Source: Huiozyma naganishii CBS 8797
Lineage: Eukaryota > Ascomycota > Saccharomycetes > Saccharomycetales > Saccharomycetaceae
Direction of reading: 5' to 3'
Assembly: GCF_000348985.1 (NCBI RefSeq)
Contig: NC_035923.1
Span: 868,001-932,000 of the forward strand
DNA length: 64,000 nucleotides
Each line of letters opens with the position of its first letter. Within the stretch, counting starts at the first letter, position 1. The notes beneath the pieces were generated by a model. That model made no database searches, had not been told where the DNA came from, and saw only the letters and a list, made by a program, of their open reading frames with translations. Positions 30,806 through 39,764 of this stretch are shown piece by piece. The position numbers were made by a program, and so were the translations under genes.

Positions 30806-32683
30806 ATGTCTCACTCCGGTGCTGCCACTTACAAGAAAGTACATGGGATCATCACGATCGATGAAGACGCTGCTCCTGCGCAATTAACTTGGCGGTCCAC
30901 CGACGGTGACAAATCTCATGTAATTGTGCTCGATACCATTGATAAACTTCAGGCCACACCTGGGACTAGCGAGAAGATGATGCTCCGGTTGATGTCCAAG
31001 GTTGACGAGAATAAAAACAAAAGGGTACCCAATGGAGAGGAGGTTCCGATAAAGCCTGTCACGCATATGTTTACATTTAATAACAGAGACGTCATGGATA
31101 ATATCAAGCTGACTCTACAGCAGATAATATCGCGTTACAAAGATATTGAGATGGATGAGGAAAGGAGAGAGAGAGAGGCATCTGGCACTGCCGAGGAGCA
31201 ACAGGATCAGCAGCAGCAGCAGAATTATGGTGCACCGCTGATTAACACGGCAAAACTTGACGACTCGTTATCTAAAGGTAAATTGATGGTTAATTTGAAA
31301 CTACAACAGTCTCTCTTAAAGAAAAATAAGGATCTGATGAAGACCTTTCAAGAGACTGTAATGAACTCGGGTTTGCCCCCCGATGTATTTTGGTCGACTC
31401 GTATCCCTCTACTTCGGGCATTTGCATTGTCAACCTCTCAAAAAGTTGGGCCCTATAACGTGCTATCCACTATAAAACCAGTCGCATCTTCGGAAAACAA
31501 AGTGAACGTGAATCTGTCGAGACAAAAGATTTACAGTATTTTTGAAACCTATCCCATCGTTAAAAAAGCATATGACGATAATGTCCCTAAAAATTTCAAG
31601 GAACAGGAATTTTGGGCAAGGTTTTTCTCGTCAAAACTGTTCCGTAAGCTAAGAGGTGAAAAATTGATGCAAAATCATAGAGGTGACGTTATCATAGACA
31701 GGTATCTGACGTTGGATCAAGAATACGATAGAAAGGAAGATGAAATGCTGAGTCATCCTGTGACCAAGTTCATTGATATTCAAGGTAATAAGGAAGATGA
31801 TCCTGTCAAAATGGGTAATAGACCAGATTTCACGATGCAGCCGGGGATGGATGTCAACGGGAACAATGATGGTACAGTTGATATATTAAAGGGTATGAAC
31901 AGGTTAAGTGAGAAGATGATTATGGCGTTAGAAAACGAATACTCACGATCCAATTTGCAGCGTGAAACTTTAGATCAAGTGGAAAAAGAGAATATTGAAA
32001 TTAATGACTTGGAGAAAGCCTATGAAGCTCAATATGCTCTGATTCACTTGAAAACAGCAAAGAGTGAAAAGATGCAGAACAGTTTGGCTCCTGCTGACTC
32101 AAATAGGCACGCTGACATACAGGTAGGTCTCATCCCTGCAGCAATCAAAACACATATCACCTCTGTGATTGACGAATTAACAGCAAAATTGGACCTAACA
32201 AAAGTGGTTTCTGAGATCAAGGGGAACAGTGAAATTAATCAACGTGTCGTTGCAGCAGTCAAAATTAATGCAAAACAAGCAAAACACAACAATATCGATC
32301 CTATGTTGGGGTCCTTCATTGGTTCGGCTGGTAGTGAAGAAGCCAAAACGGATATTCCGCAAGATCTTCTCGAAAGTTGTCGAATACTTCATAGCACATG
32401 TTGCGAGTTTTTGAAGCATTTTTACATCCACTTTCAAAGTGGGGAATATAAAAGAGGTCAGACTGTTAATGAACTTTACACGCACTTGAAGGACTGTAAC
32501 GCAAAGCTAAACGAACTATTCGAAGACGTTCTTAGAGAGGATGGTGAATCTATGGCCAATTCATGCACCGCGTACTTGAAGCCGACTATGGATTCTATTT
32601 TATTCGCTGTTAAAAAGTATGAGGACGCATTCGAAGCGGCAAACAGAGAAGTTGCCACCAAAGGCATGGCTTCGACCGCATGA
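30806..32683 (+). CDS. TFB1: Tfb1, TFIIH core subunit (p62)
   Basis: A subunit of TFIIH, acting in RNA polymerase II initiation and nucleotide excision repair. 625 residues (642 in S. cerevisiae). The N-terminal PH/PTB-type domain (about 1-115) begins MSHSGAATYKKVHG and includes LTWRSTDGDKSHVIVL and HMFTFNNRDVMDNI. A Gln-rich linker follows (about 135). BSD-type regions come next (FWSTRIPLLRAFALSTSQKVGPYN; EFWARFFSSKLFRKLRGEK). The C-terminal helical part ends AANREVATKGMASTA. In S. cerevisiae TFB1 lies on chromosome IV; here it sits between SSZ1 and RRP3, which are on chromosome VIII. Confidence 0.97.
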   Translation: MSHSGAATYKKVHGIITIDEDAAPAQLTWRSTDGDKSHVIVLDTIDKLQATPGTSEKMMLRLMSKVDENKNKRVPNGEEVPIKPVTHMFTFNNRDVMDNIKLTLQQIISRYKDIEMDEERREREASGTAEEQQDQQQQQNYGAPLINTAKLDDSLSKGKLMVNLKLQQSLLKKNKDLMKTFQETVMNSGLPPDVFWSTRIPLLRAFALSTSQKVGPYNVLSTIKPVASSENKVNVNLSRQKIYSIFETYPIVKKAYDDNVPKNFKEQEFWARFFSSKLFRKLRGEKLMQNHRGDVIIDRYLTLDQEYDRKEDEMLSHPVTKFIDIQGNKEDDPVKMGNRPDFTMQPGMDVNGNNDGTVDILKGMNRLSEKMIMALENEYSRSNLQRETLDQVEKENIEINDLEKAYEAQYALIHLKTAKSEKMQNSLAPADSNRHADIQVGLIPAAIKTHITSVIDELTAKLDLTKVVSEIKGNSEINQRVVAAVKINAKQAKHNNIDPMLGSFIGSAGSEEAKTDIPQDLLESCRILHSTCCEFLKHFYIHFQSGEYKRGQTVNELYTHLKDCNAKLNELFEDVLREDGESMANSCTAYLKPTMDSILFAVKKYEDAFEAANREVATKGMASTA

Positions 32684-32856
32684 GTGGGGTGATGTATACT
32701 CTAGCGCATTGGTATACTATCTATTCACTGTGTATAAAAACAAAAAGGGTAAAACGATTACCCAAACTGCATTCAGTACTAATCTTTTGTCTATCTGAAT
32801 TATCACTACAAGGTTAATTACTATTTATAGCTGCTTAATATACATATTTTGGAACT

Positions 32857-34341
32857 TCAGCGCTCTTCTTTATCCGATCCATCTTTGAGCATCATTCTGC
32901 CATGTCTGCCTTTCCCTCTTGCCTGCTTCTCCTTGTTCCTTCTACTCATTTCCTTGACCACCTCACCATTGGCTTTGTCGACCGAATCTCTTAAGGCTAG
33001 AACAATGTCCTTGTCTACATTCTCTTTTGGTAGTTTTTTCCCCAGTACCTCTTCGATTCTTAGTATCAATTCAAGATCATATTGCGAAACCAATGAGATG
33101 GATTTACCAGACCGTCCTGCTCTGGCAGTTCTACCCACACGATGGATGTATGATTTGGAGTCCACTGGAATATCATAATTGATGACCACATCGACAGAAG
33201 GAATATCTAAACCTCTTGCAGCAACGTCAGTGGCAACCAAGATTGATCTTCTGCCCGCTTTGAACAAGTCTAAGGCACCGGTTCTTTGATTTTGGTTCAA
33301 GTCACCGTGTAGTGCAGTGGCACTAAACTGTAGTAAGTTGGCAAGACCAGATATCCTTTCAGCATTAGCTTTTGTTCTGGTGAAAATAATCATCGATTTA
33401 CCTATGAACTCATTGAGCAAATAAACTAGGTAAGTGTCCTTAACACCACCGGGGACAACCATTAGTGTTTGCACCAATGTGTCAACAGTTTGGTACTTGG
33501 TCGATACAGCACACTTGACAGGGTTTGTCAAACTGGCTCTTTGCAATTTATCAATCTTGGAGGTCATGGTAGCGGAAAATAAGTAAGTAGTTCTACCCTG
33601 GGTTGGGATAATTTTCAATATTCTGTCTAATACCGGACCAAACTCCATGTCTAGCAGTCTGTCTGCTTCATCCATAACTAGGTATTTTAAATTTCTTAGG
33701 GAAAAGCCACGAGTATTTTCCAAATGGTCCATCAGTCTACCGGGAGTACCAATAATAATATGGGGCTTTCTCATCAAATCTCTAGCCTGGTCCATCATAT
33801 TCATACCACCAACTATACAAACAGATCTGACCCCCATTAAGGAACCCAAAGAGTCAAAGGTTTCCTTGATCTGTTGAGCCAGCTCTCTTGTGGGGGATAA
33901 AATACAAGCGTAGTATGGTTGCTGGTCGTGCCACAGACTGTTCAGAATAGGAATCGCAAATGCAGCAGTCTTACCTGATCCTGTTTGGGCTAAACCAATT
34001 ATGTCTTTACCCTTTAAGGCAGGCGGAATTGATCTAGACTGGATCGGCGTAGGTTTAGAGTAGTTTAGGTTCTTACAGGCTTCAAGTAGTTCAGGGACCA
34101 AATTTAGCTCTTCAAACGATTCAAAGGACTCCTCATCATCATCATCCTGGGTTGAAACGTCCGCGTTCTTTTCCGCTTGTTTAGACGACGGTTTAAAATC
34201 AGAGACCCCATCGCTATGCACTTCTTCATCATTGGTTGATATCTTCTTTTGGTTTTCTAAAGCCTTGGCCTTGATCTTCGCGACCAATGAGGCGGTTTCC
34301 TTTGTCGCCTTTGATTTCTTACGGATCTTATCACCAGCCAT
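32857..34341 (-). CDS. RRP3: Rrp3 DEAD-box RNA helicase
   Basis: A nucleolar ATP-dependent RNA helicase for 18S rRNA maturation. 494 residues (501 in S. cerevisiae). Order of motifs: Q motif region with [11 protein letters not shown], motif I AQTGSGKT (near 117), Ia [15 protein letters not shown], motif II DEAD (near 222), SAT, then helicase C with [24 protein letters not shown] and [12 protein letters not shown] charged N-terminal extension (residues 1-80) and a basic C-terminal tail are present. A PAC and two RRPE sites lie 40-70 bp upstream. In S. cerevisiae SSF1 would be next; it is absent here. Confidence 0.96.
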   Translation of the reverse strand: MAGDKIRKKSKATKETASLVAKIKAKALENQKKISTNDEEVHSDGVSDFKPSSKQAEKNADVSTQDDDDEESFESFEELNLVPELLEACKNLNYSKPTPIQSRSIPPALKGKDIIGLAQTGSGKTAAFAIPILNSLWHDQQPYYACILSPTRELAQQIKETFDSLGSLMGVRSVCIVGGMNMMDQARDLMRKPHIIIGTPGRLMDHLENTRGFSLRNLKYLVMDEADRLLDMEFGPVLDRILKIIPTQGRTTYLFSATMTSKIDKLQRASLTNPVKCAVSTKYQTVDTLVQTLMVVPGGVKDTYLVYLLNEFIGKSMIIFTRTKANAERISGLANLLQFSATALHGDLNQNQRTGALDLFKAGRRSILVATDVAARGLDIPSVDVVINYDIPVDSKSYIHRVGRTARAGRSGKSISLVSQYDLELILRIEEVLGKKLPKENVDKDIVLALRDSVDKANGEVVKEMSRRNKEKQARGKGRHGRMMLKDGSDKEER

Positions 34342-34379
34342 GCTAATTTTCTTGTTGGCGATGCTCAGACGGTGTAAGT

Positions 34380-34408
34380 GCTCATCTCAAAATTTTCCAA
34401 AATTTTCA
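34380..34408 (-). promoter_or_regulatory. PAC + tandem RRPE upstream of RRP3
   Basis: Plus strand GCTCATCTC (34380-34388; minus GAGATGAGC, PAC-like) directly followed by AAAATTTTC (34389-34397) and AAAATTTTCA (34399-34408), RRPE-like. 39-67 bp before the RRP3 ATG. Confidence 0.6.
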
Positions 34409-34546
34409 TTATTTGACTTTTAAACTCAATATCCGTCAACAGTGATGCATAAAGGTTCAATGAGAAGCTACTTGAAAGTAAGCAATAAACTAGGAAGCCT
34501 GCAGTTTTAGGGTTCCAGAAGCAAGTTATAATTGCGAGTATATGCA

Positions 34547-35470
34547 CTAGAAAATTGCGTCATGCAATGGGCAGAAATTCTTGCCGAGACTGCTCAAGTT
34601 GTGGCTTTCAGCTGCAAGTTTTTGAGATTTCTTAGCAAACCAGCTTTTGATGCATTTGTAATGGAAAACACATAAACATTCCAGTCTGCCAACTTTCTGT
34701 CCCGGCATCATTGCTTCAAAACATATGGGACATTCTTCGTAATCCTCCTCTCTTATGCTTTCTTTTTTCTGACCGTGGGGGACAGGTACTTTGTAAATTA
34801 GCATTCTGTTCTTAACTGTAGGACAGGCGTTGGCCGCAATATGTGCGTTGACATCCACATTTTCAGCGGCTACGTCGATATTATGATGTTGTTGAATGTT
34901 TTCTGCTCGTCGTATACAATCTTCGATGTGAGTCTCTATGATATGACTATCGTGGCTTTCTGTTATCTTCGTGAAGTCTATATTGCAAATAGGACAGTGG
35001 CTTTCCTCTGCATTATTCTCGTCCCGCTCGTCTGAAACCTGATTGGTGGGAACAGTATGGTCTATTGGGGACGATATCGAGAGAGGGGTGGCTGATGCTT
35101 CACAGACAGGTTCTATCGTTCCCTGATCTGTGTCCGAGTTAGCCTCAGATCCACCCCGGTGTTGTTCCATTGTTTTTATTAGTAGGTGAGCACTCTTTAG
35201 GTTATTGTAGCACGATACACATGTTCGGTATGGGGCTAACTCGGTATCATATTTTGACCTCCTGACTACTTTAATTCTTTCCGTATCATACTTGCAGAAC
35301 TGGTGAGCACATTGACCACAAAATACTTTCCCACAGCATCTACAATGATGTTTTCGAACCCAAAAGGAGAACTCGAAATAACAGTTTGGGCATCGGGTGA
35401 CATCCCCATCGGCTTGCCAAAACGCAAAATTGTTGGTGTATATAGCGCCTGGTCTCTCCAGGTCCGCCAT
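34547..35470 (-). CDS. PIB1: Pib1 FYVE/RING E3 ubiquitin ligase
   Basis: An endosomal/vacuolar membrane ubiquitin ligase. 307 residues (286 in S. cerevisiae). The N-terminal FYVE zinc finger (about residues 12-85) has the WxxD-like FWQADGDVTRCPNC, the phosphoinositide-binding RKHHCRCCGKVFC and the closing CVSCYNNL. A middle CPIC...H zinc-finger-like segment is visible near residues 160-180. The C-terminal RING (about 245-307) has CPICFEAMM, FHYKCIKSWF and FCPLHDAIF at the extreme end. The ATG at 35470 gives MADLERPGAIYTNN. S. cerevisiae PIB1 (YDR313C) is close to TFB1, as here. Divergent with HTD2. Confidence 0.93.
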   Translation of the reverse strand: MADLERPGAIYTNNFAFWQADGDVTRCPNCYFEFSFWVRKHHCRCCGKVFCGQCAHQFCKYDTERIKVVRRSKYDTELAPYRTCVSCYNNLKSAHLLIKTMEQHRGGSEANSDTDQGTIEPVCEASATPLSISSPIDHTVPTNQVSDERDENNAEESHCPICNIDFTKITESHDSHIIETHIEDCIRRAENIQQHHNIDVAAENVDVNAHIAANACPTVKNRMLIYKVPVPHGQKKESIREEDYEECPICFEAMMPGQKVGRLECLCVFHYKCIKSWFAKKSQKLAAESHNLSSLGKNFCPLHDAIF

Positions 35471-35705
35471 TTTTTTTGTTCACTCTGTCGTGATAACTGT
35501 AAGAAGCAGCAACAGCCTGTGATAACTTAACAAGATCGGTAACTTTCGTCTATTAATGCACTTGTCCCTGCATCCAATTTAGACTCACCGATAAATGTCC
35601 TCTTTCAAATTATTTTCTCGATTAGATAAAAAAACAGAGATGAGATCAGGTACAGCAGTATAACAATTGGTCATAGTGATTTCTGCAAGGGGTGGGGTTG
35701 TAAAC

Positions 35706-36527
35706 ATGACAATCAAGGCTGTTAGATTGTGGAGCCGACAGATTAATGCATTTGTTGATGATACACTAGTCAAAAACTTCAATGAATTGGTAGGTGGTGT
35801 GAATGTTTCCTCGAATGGTACTCAACTCGGAGAGCATTTGCTTTACTTCAATCCAATGTGGAAACCTTTGAGTCAAGATGGATACTTTCAATGCATTACC
35901 CCCAGTGAACTTTTACAAGATCATACCCTTCGATACAAGAGACGTGTATGGGCTGGTGGTACATTACAACAAAACGGGCCTCTTAGATACATGACGCAGT
36001 ACAACTGTGAAGAGGTAATAAGTTCCATAAAGACTCTGAAGAGTGGTACTTTTGTTACTATGAAGAGGCAAATACGAGACACACAGTCATCCGTAACTGT
36101 TATTAAAGAGCTCAGAACACTTCTGTATACAAATAAATCCCCACAAGTCATTACATACCCGGTTGGGCAGGAAATATTTTCTCCATTTGCTAAATTTACA
36201 TTCCATGAAATGGATGTTATACAATATAGCCAGCTCACTTTGAACCCCCATCGAATTCATTGGGATAAACTATACTGCCAAAATGTGGAAAAGTACAAGG
36301 ATATCGTTGTCCAAGGTCCCTTCATATTACAGATAATGCTTAGGTCCATCAAAGAGCATTCATTTCTTGGTGCAGTCGATATTGCCACAATCAAATACAG
36401 AAACGTTAACTTCGTATATCCAGAGACAGAGCTCCAAATATGCGTTGACAGTACCAAAAAGACCTTTTACATGAGAGATGTTTTGGATACCTCAAAGATC
36501 TATGCTATCTTACAGATTCTTAATTAA
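35706..36527 (+). CDS. HTD2: Htd2 mitochondrial 3-hydroxyacyl-thioester dehydratase
   Basis: The dehydratase of mitochondrial type II fatty acid synthesis (for lipoic acid). 273 residues from ATG 35706 (MTIKAVRLWSRQINAF), whose basic, amphipathic start suits mitochondrial import; S. cerevisiae has 280. The frame extends upstream only to a TTG. Recognisable segments: LLYFNPMWKPLSQDGY, RYKRRVWAGGTLQ, TFHEMDVIQYSQLTLNPHRIH (the hotdog-fold hydratase region with the HRIH motif) and VQGPFILQIMLRS. In S. cerevisiae DYS1 follows; here RRP4 follows directly, 55 bp away and convergent. Confidence 0.92.
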   Translation: MTIKAVRLWSRQINAFVDDTLVKNFNELVGGVNVSSNGTQLGEHLLYFNPMWKPLSQDGYFQCITPSELLQDHTLRYKRRVWAGGTLQQNGPLRYMTQYNCEEVISSIKTLKSGTFVTMKRQIRDTQSSVTVIKELRTLLYTNKSPQVITYPVGQEIFSPFAKFTFHEMDVIQYSQLTLNPHRIHWDKLYCQNVEKYKDIVVQGPFILQIMLRSIKEHSFLGAVDIATIKYRNVNFVYPETELQICVDSTKKTFYMRDVLDTSKIYAILQILN

Positions 36528-36581
36528 AAGTACATATGGAACAGAGCGCATGTAGATGGACACTCTAAGGTTTCCTTACAA

Positions 36582-37679
36582 CTACACGCCTGTGCCCCTC
36601 ATTTTCTCACCGTTGATGACATCCGCACCTAACGATTCCATAACTTCTCTTTCGATCAAAGACCCGACGTTTCTGTAAACCATACTGGATTCGTACGCGC
36701 TAATTATTCTTTCTTGCGTAATACCAATCTCGCAAAATGCTAGTGCTTTTATGACATTTGCATAACGTGTTATCGTAAGTTTAATGCTGTCGCTTATATT
36801 CGGGTCGTTTTTGTCAGAATATATTTGCCAAGAAGATTCCTCTTCCAACCTGGTGATAGAAACGTTAGTCGTTGGGTTTAACGATACAGCCCCGGTTGGA
36901 CCATTGGTACCTTTTGGTGTTGATGCACCTCCAGCAGCTCCAACGGAGTTTAGATCTCGCGCCAAGTCCATTTGGGAGGTTTTCCTCAACCAAATGTAAC
37001 CGTTGACACCCAGCACAACGGTGACATTACCTGGTAGATTGTGAGTATGGTTCTTAGATTTTACAATCAACGAGCTTGCCACGCCGCAAAATTGACCATC
37101 ACGCAATTTTCCGTACTTCAAAGATCTTGTGTGCAAAGAAGCACTACCATCTTGGAATAAAGATTGCACTTCAGCGTTCAACAGATCTCCCTCTTTCAAG
37201 AAACTCCGCATCTGCAATTCATCGTTTTCAGATTTTCTCCTCAGGATACCACCGGGCAGGTTAACGGAACCTAACATCAGCACGGCATGTTGCTTGGCAC
37301 CTATATCGACCTTCCATCTTTTGTTACCCACTTCGCTGATCCGACCAACAACATGGTCACCCGTCTCGGGGGCGTATCTTCCTTTCAACGGCACTACAGA
37401 TAAAAGTTTATTGACTTTAGAAACTGTACCCACAACAGAAGAGTAGGTCACGTTGTCTAGGAAGTAAGTACCATGACCTCTCATCCACACAGGGTCATCG
37501 GTAATCAGTTCCCCGGGGGTAACAATTGGAGAGTCAGTGTCTCTTCTTGATATAGAATTCTCTTCATCAGCATCTGACATCATTTCATCTTCGCTGCTTA
37601 AGTCTATCCTGTCGCCATTGAAGGCTGCATCGTTTTCAAAAACGCCTTTTCTCTTCACTACTGTTATGACCTCTGACAT
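36582..37679 (-). CDS. RRP4: Rrp4 exosome cap subunit
   Basis: An RNA-binding subunit of the exosome cap, acting in 3' processing and decay of RNA in nucleus and cytoplasm. 365 residues (359 in S. cerevisiae). An acidic N-terminal region precedes VTPGELITDDPVWMRGHGTY, the hallmark start of the exosome N-terminal domain. The S1 domain follows (about 105-190, GDHVVGRISEVGNKRWKVDI), then the KH domain with the GVNGYIWLR signature (about 225). The insertion GGASTPKGTNGPTGAVS (about 250) is low complexity. tRNA-Phe lies 155 bp upstream. Confidence 0.96.
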   Translation of the reverse strand: MSEVITVVKRKGVFENDAAFNGDRIDLSSEDEMMSDADEENSISRRDTDSPIVTPGELITDDPVWMRGHGTYFLDNVTYSSVVGTVSKVNKLLSVVPLKGRYAPETGDHVVGRISEVGNKRWKVDIGAKQHAVLMLGSVNLPGGILRRKSENDELQMRSFLKEGDLLNAEVQSLFQDGSASLHTRSLKYGKLRDGQFCGVASSLIVKSKNHTHNLPGNVTVVLGVNGYIWLRKTSQMDLARDLNSVGAAGGASTPKGTNGPTGAVSLNPTTNVSITRLEEESSWQIYSDKNDPNISDSIKLTITRYANVIKALAFCEIGITQERIISAYESSMVYRNVGSLIEREVMESLGADVINGEKMRGTGV

Positions 37680-37833
37680 TTCTATTCAAAGGCCTCGATG
37701 GAAACTGGATTGCTATACAAACACAACTGTTAACTCGCCTCCATCCAGCTCATCTCCTGTATGCTACTTACAATACAGTGAAAAAAAATTCAAGAAAAAA
37801 ATTATGAACTTCAAAAGTTCCAAAAAAAAAAAA

Positions 37834-37936
37834 TGCGAATTCTGTGGATCGAACACAGGACCTCCAGATAACTTACTTTGTTTGACCGAAGTTTAAACTC
37901 TTCAGTCTGGCGCTCTCCCAACTGAGCTAAATCCGC
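37834..37936 (-). tRNA. tRNA-Phe (GAA) with a 30-nt intron
   Basis: Minus strand begins GCGGATTTAGCTCAG and ends GAATTCGCA, matching yeast tRNA-Phe throughout the mature part. The anticodon loop is CTGAAGA with anticodon GAA. By comparison with the mature 73-nt tRNA, the intron is 30 nt (37870-37899), between positions 37 and 38, and it keeps the conserved ACTTCGGTC. A run of 12 T follows on the minus strand as the Pol III terminator. It stands upstream of RRP4 and beside the retrotransposon cluster. Confidence 0.97.
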
Positions 37937-38328
37937 AATAATTATAAATTTTTTAAAATTTTGGTAAACTTTATATAATTATTTAAATACAGAAGTTGGT
38001 ATTATACTTGTATGTGTTAGGTTTCCGTGACATAAAGAAGCATTAATCATAGAGTAACTAAGTTTATCAGTTAGGTTTTTACCGCGGTTGTACTTTAATA
38101 CATTTTTCGGGGAACTTTCATTCTCTCAGACCTTTCAAAATATAAGGCCGGTTTCTACGCTCTAAACCTGGAGGGCTTGTAAGTGCTTATTTTCATGTCA
38201 ATTAAGGTATTTTTGAAGAGTGCATCTCTTCAAGCAAATACGACCTCGTGCCGGATTGTTTAATGTCCGAGGAACAGTCATAATTGGGTTTACATGGGAA
38301 ACTACAATAATTCAAAAATTAAGTGAAT
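37937..38328. other. Upstream flank of tRNA-Phe
   Basis: 392 bp of AT-rich sequence between tRNA-Phe and the first LTR-like element. I see no gene and no complete repeat. Confidence 0.5.
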
Positions 38329-38555
38329 TGTTGGAAATTATAGGTCCAAGCCCTATAATCTTCCTAGATATAAGTACATTTTTGTCTCATGTGAAAATGG
38401 AGAATTGTCACAACGGTATTTTTCATTGGAAAAATATATTTGAAGATATCTCTAGATAGTATTGTGTACACTACATAGTTCTGTTTAGAGAAGCCGATAC
38501 ACTTTTCATATAAGTCCTATCGTAGTATGATGATGAATCCCGTCAGCGACCAGTA
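38329..38555 (+). repeat. 227-bp LTR-like element, copy A
   Basis: Begins TGTTGGAAATTATAGG and ends GCGACCAGTA, flanked by a perfect 5-bp target duplication TGAAT (38324-38328 and 38556-38560). An inverted copy of the same length, about 94% identical, lies at 41216-41923. It lies about 0.4 kb upstream of tRNA-Phe, a usual target for Ty elements. The TGTTGGAA start is that of Ty1/copia-type LTRs; the terminal TA instead of CA is unusual. Very short for an LTR, so an internally deleted LTR or a small non-autonomous element. Confidence 0.75.
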
Positions 38556-38860
38556 TGAATATATACTTAATTCAGGTACGCTATAACCATTATCTGATAC
38601 TTATTTAGAAATTTGAATTTTTATCCTTCAAGACCCCGGTAAGATTGAACAAAGAGGTCAAGTACAACGATGGTTTGGAACAACTAATATGCAACTTAGT
38701 TGATAAGTAATTTCTCAAAATAAAAGTGGTTTTTTTCATGGAGTAAATGCAGGAGATGGGTATATATTGTGTGGCAGCCTGTATTTAGGTGTCTATGAAA
38801 ACAATTTTATGTCTGTGAAGATCAGTAAAGAAGGATTTATTTCTTGGTATGTAGGATTAA
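38556..38860. other. Spacer between repeats, possible gene fragment
   Basis: 305 bp. One plus-strand frame (38609-38710, 33 codons to TAA) reads like protein (FKTPVRLNKEVKYNDG), but no family is recognised. Otherwise featureless. Confidence 0.3.
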
Positions 38861-39412
38861 TGTTGGAATTCCGCAGATAAATACAGAAATGCGGTAAGAA
38901 GTAAAATTAGAGACGCTACAGTTGAGGTAGTGGTCAGGACAAGAACCATTTCCCGGGAACACAAGTTTCTAGAAACTCTAACAATGTGTTCAAACCAAAT
39001 AACCAATCAGTTGGCCAACCAACAACCGCGACATGTCCAATTCTTCCACGAGGGAATATACAAATGTGTTAGCTAAGACTCGGTTGTTGATGTGAACTAG
39101 GGTCAGACTAGTTGGTTAGATAGGCTAATTACTATCTAAGTATATACTCTAGTCTACCCGTTAGTTGTACCTTGCTATGATTATTAGTTAATCAGTTATT
39201 CTTGGTTAATTCCCGTTGTTATCCTTGGTTCATATTCAGAGAAGCTTCAAGACCTGAGAATATCCTGCATGACCTGGTTATATATGTTTCGGAAGTATCT
39301 GTAGGGTGTACTTCTGAACAAATCCCTTATCCAGGTTTGCAGTGTTCCGTGCCGTTGTATCATTGGTAGCCAGCCAGCTATATTCCGGGGACTCCCACAA
39401 ATTATCCTAACA
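38861..39412 (+). repeat. Probable Ty1/copia-type LTR
   Basis: Starts TGTTGGAATT, the same as S. cerevisiae delta elements. It has a TATA-like and promoter-like interior and ends CCCACAAATTATCCTAACA, resembling the end of Ty1 LTRs. An alternative end is TATCA at 39362, followed by TGGTAGC, which resembles the initiator-tRNA primer binding site. No matching 5-bp duplication flanks it, so it is either a solo LTR with drifted flanks or a 5' LTR remnant. Confidence 0.5.
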
Positions 39413-39764
39413 GAATGTATGATTTCTTTATTTTAAAGTTTTGTTTCAAAGAGCTGGCACAAGGCTAAAGATAATTATAAAATTGCTGGATATAAAAAAA
39501 TGACTATTATAAAGACGATAAGATAAATGATAGGCATAAACAGTATGACAAGAATGATGACACGTTTTGAAGAGAATGTAAATATATCATCATTATCGTT
39601 AGCTATTGTAAAAAGGTGAAATTCCTCAGTTATAATAAGGTAAGAAACATCAAGTGAATTGATCTCTCTGATTCAAAACAGAAGATATCAGCGAACCATA
39701 CACTTAAATACTAGTATACACCAAAAGTCATATCCAAACTAAATTATTTTAGTACTCTACTACA
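39413..39764. other. Spacer before the retroelement interior
   Basis: 352 bp, very AT-rich with no open frame. Probably retroelement leader or decayed flank; nothing definite seen. Confidence 0.4.

Noticed and set aside
39364..39375. TGGTAGC as an initiator-tRNA primer binding site directly after an LTR
   Set aside because: Only seven bases match and the sequence after it resembles the end of Ty1-type LTRs; kept only as an alternative boundary.
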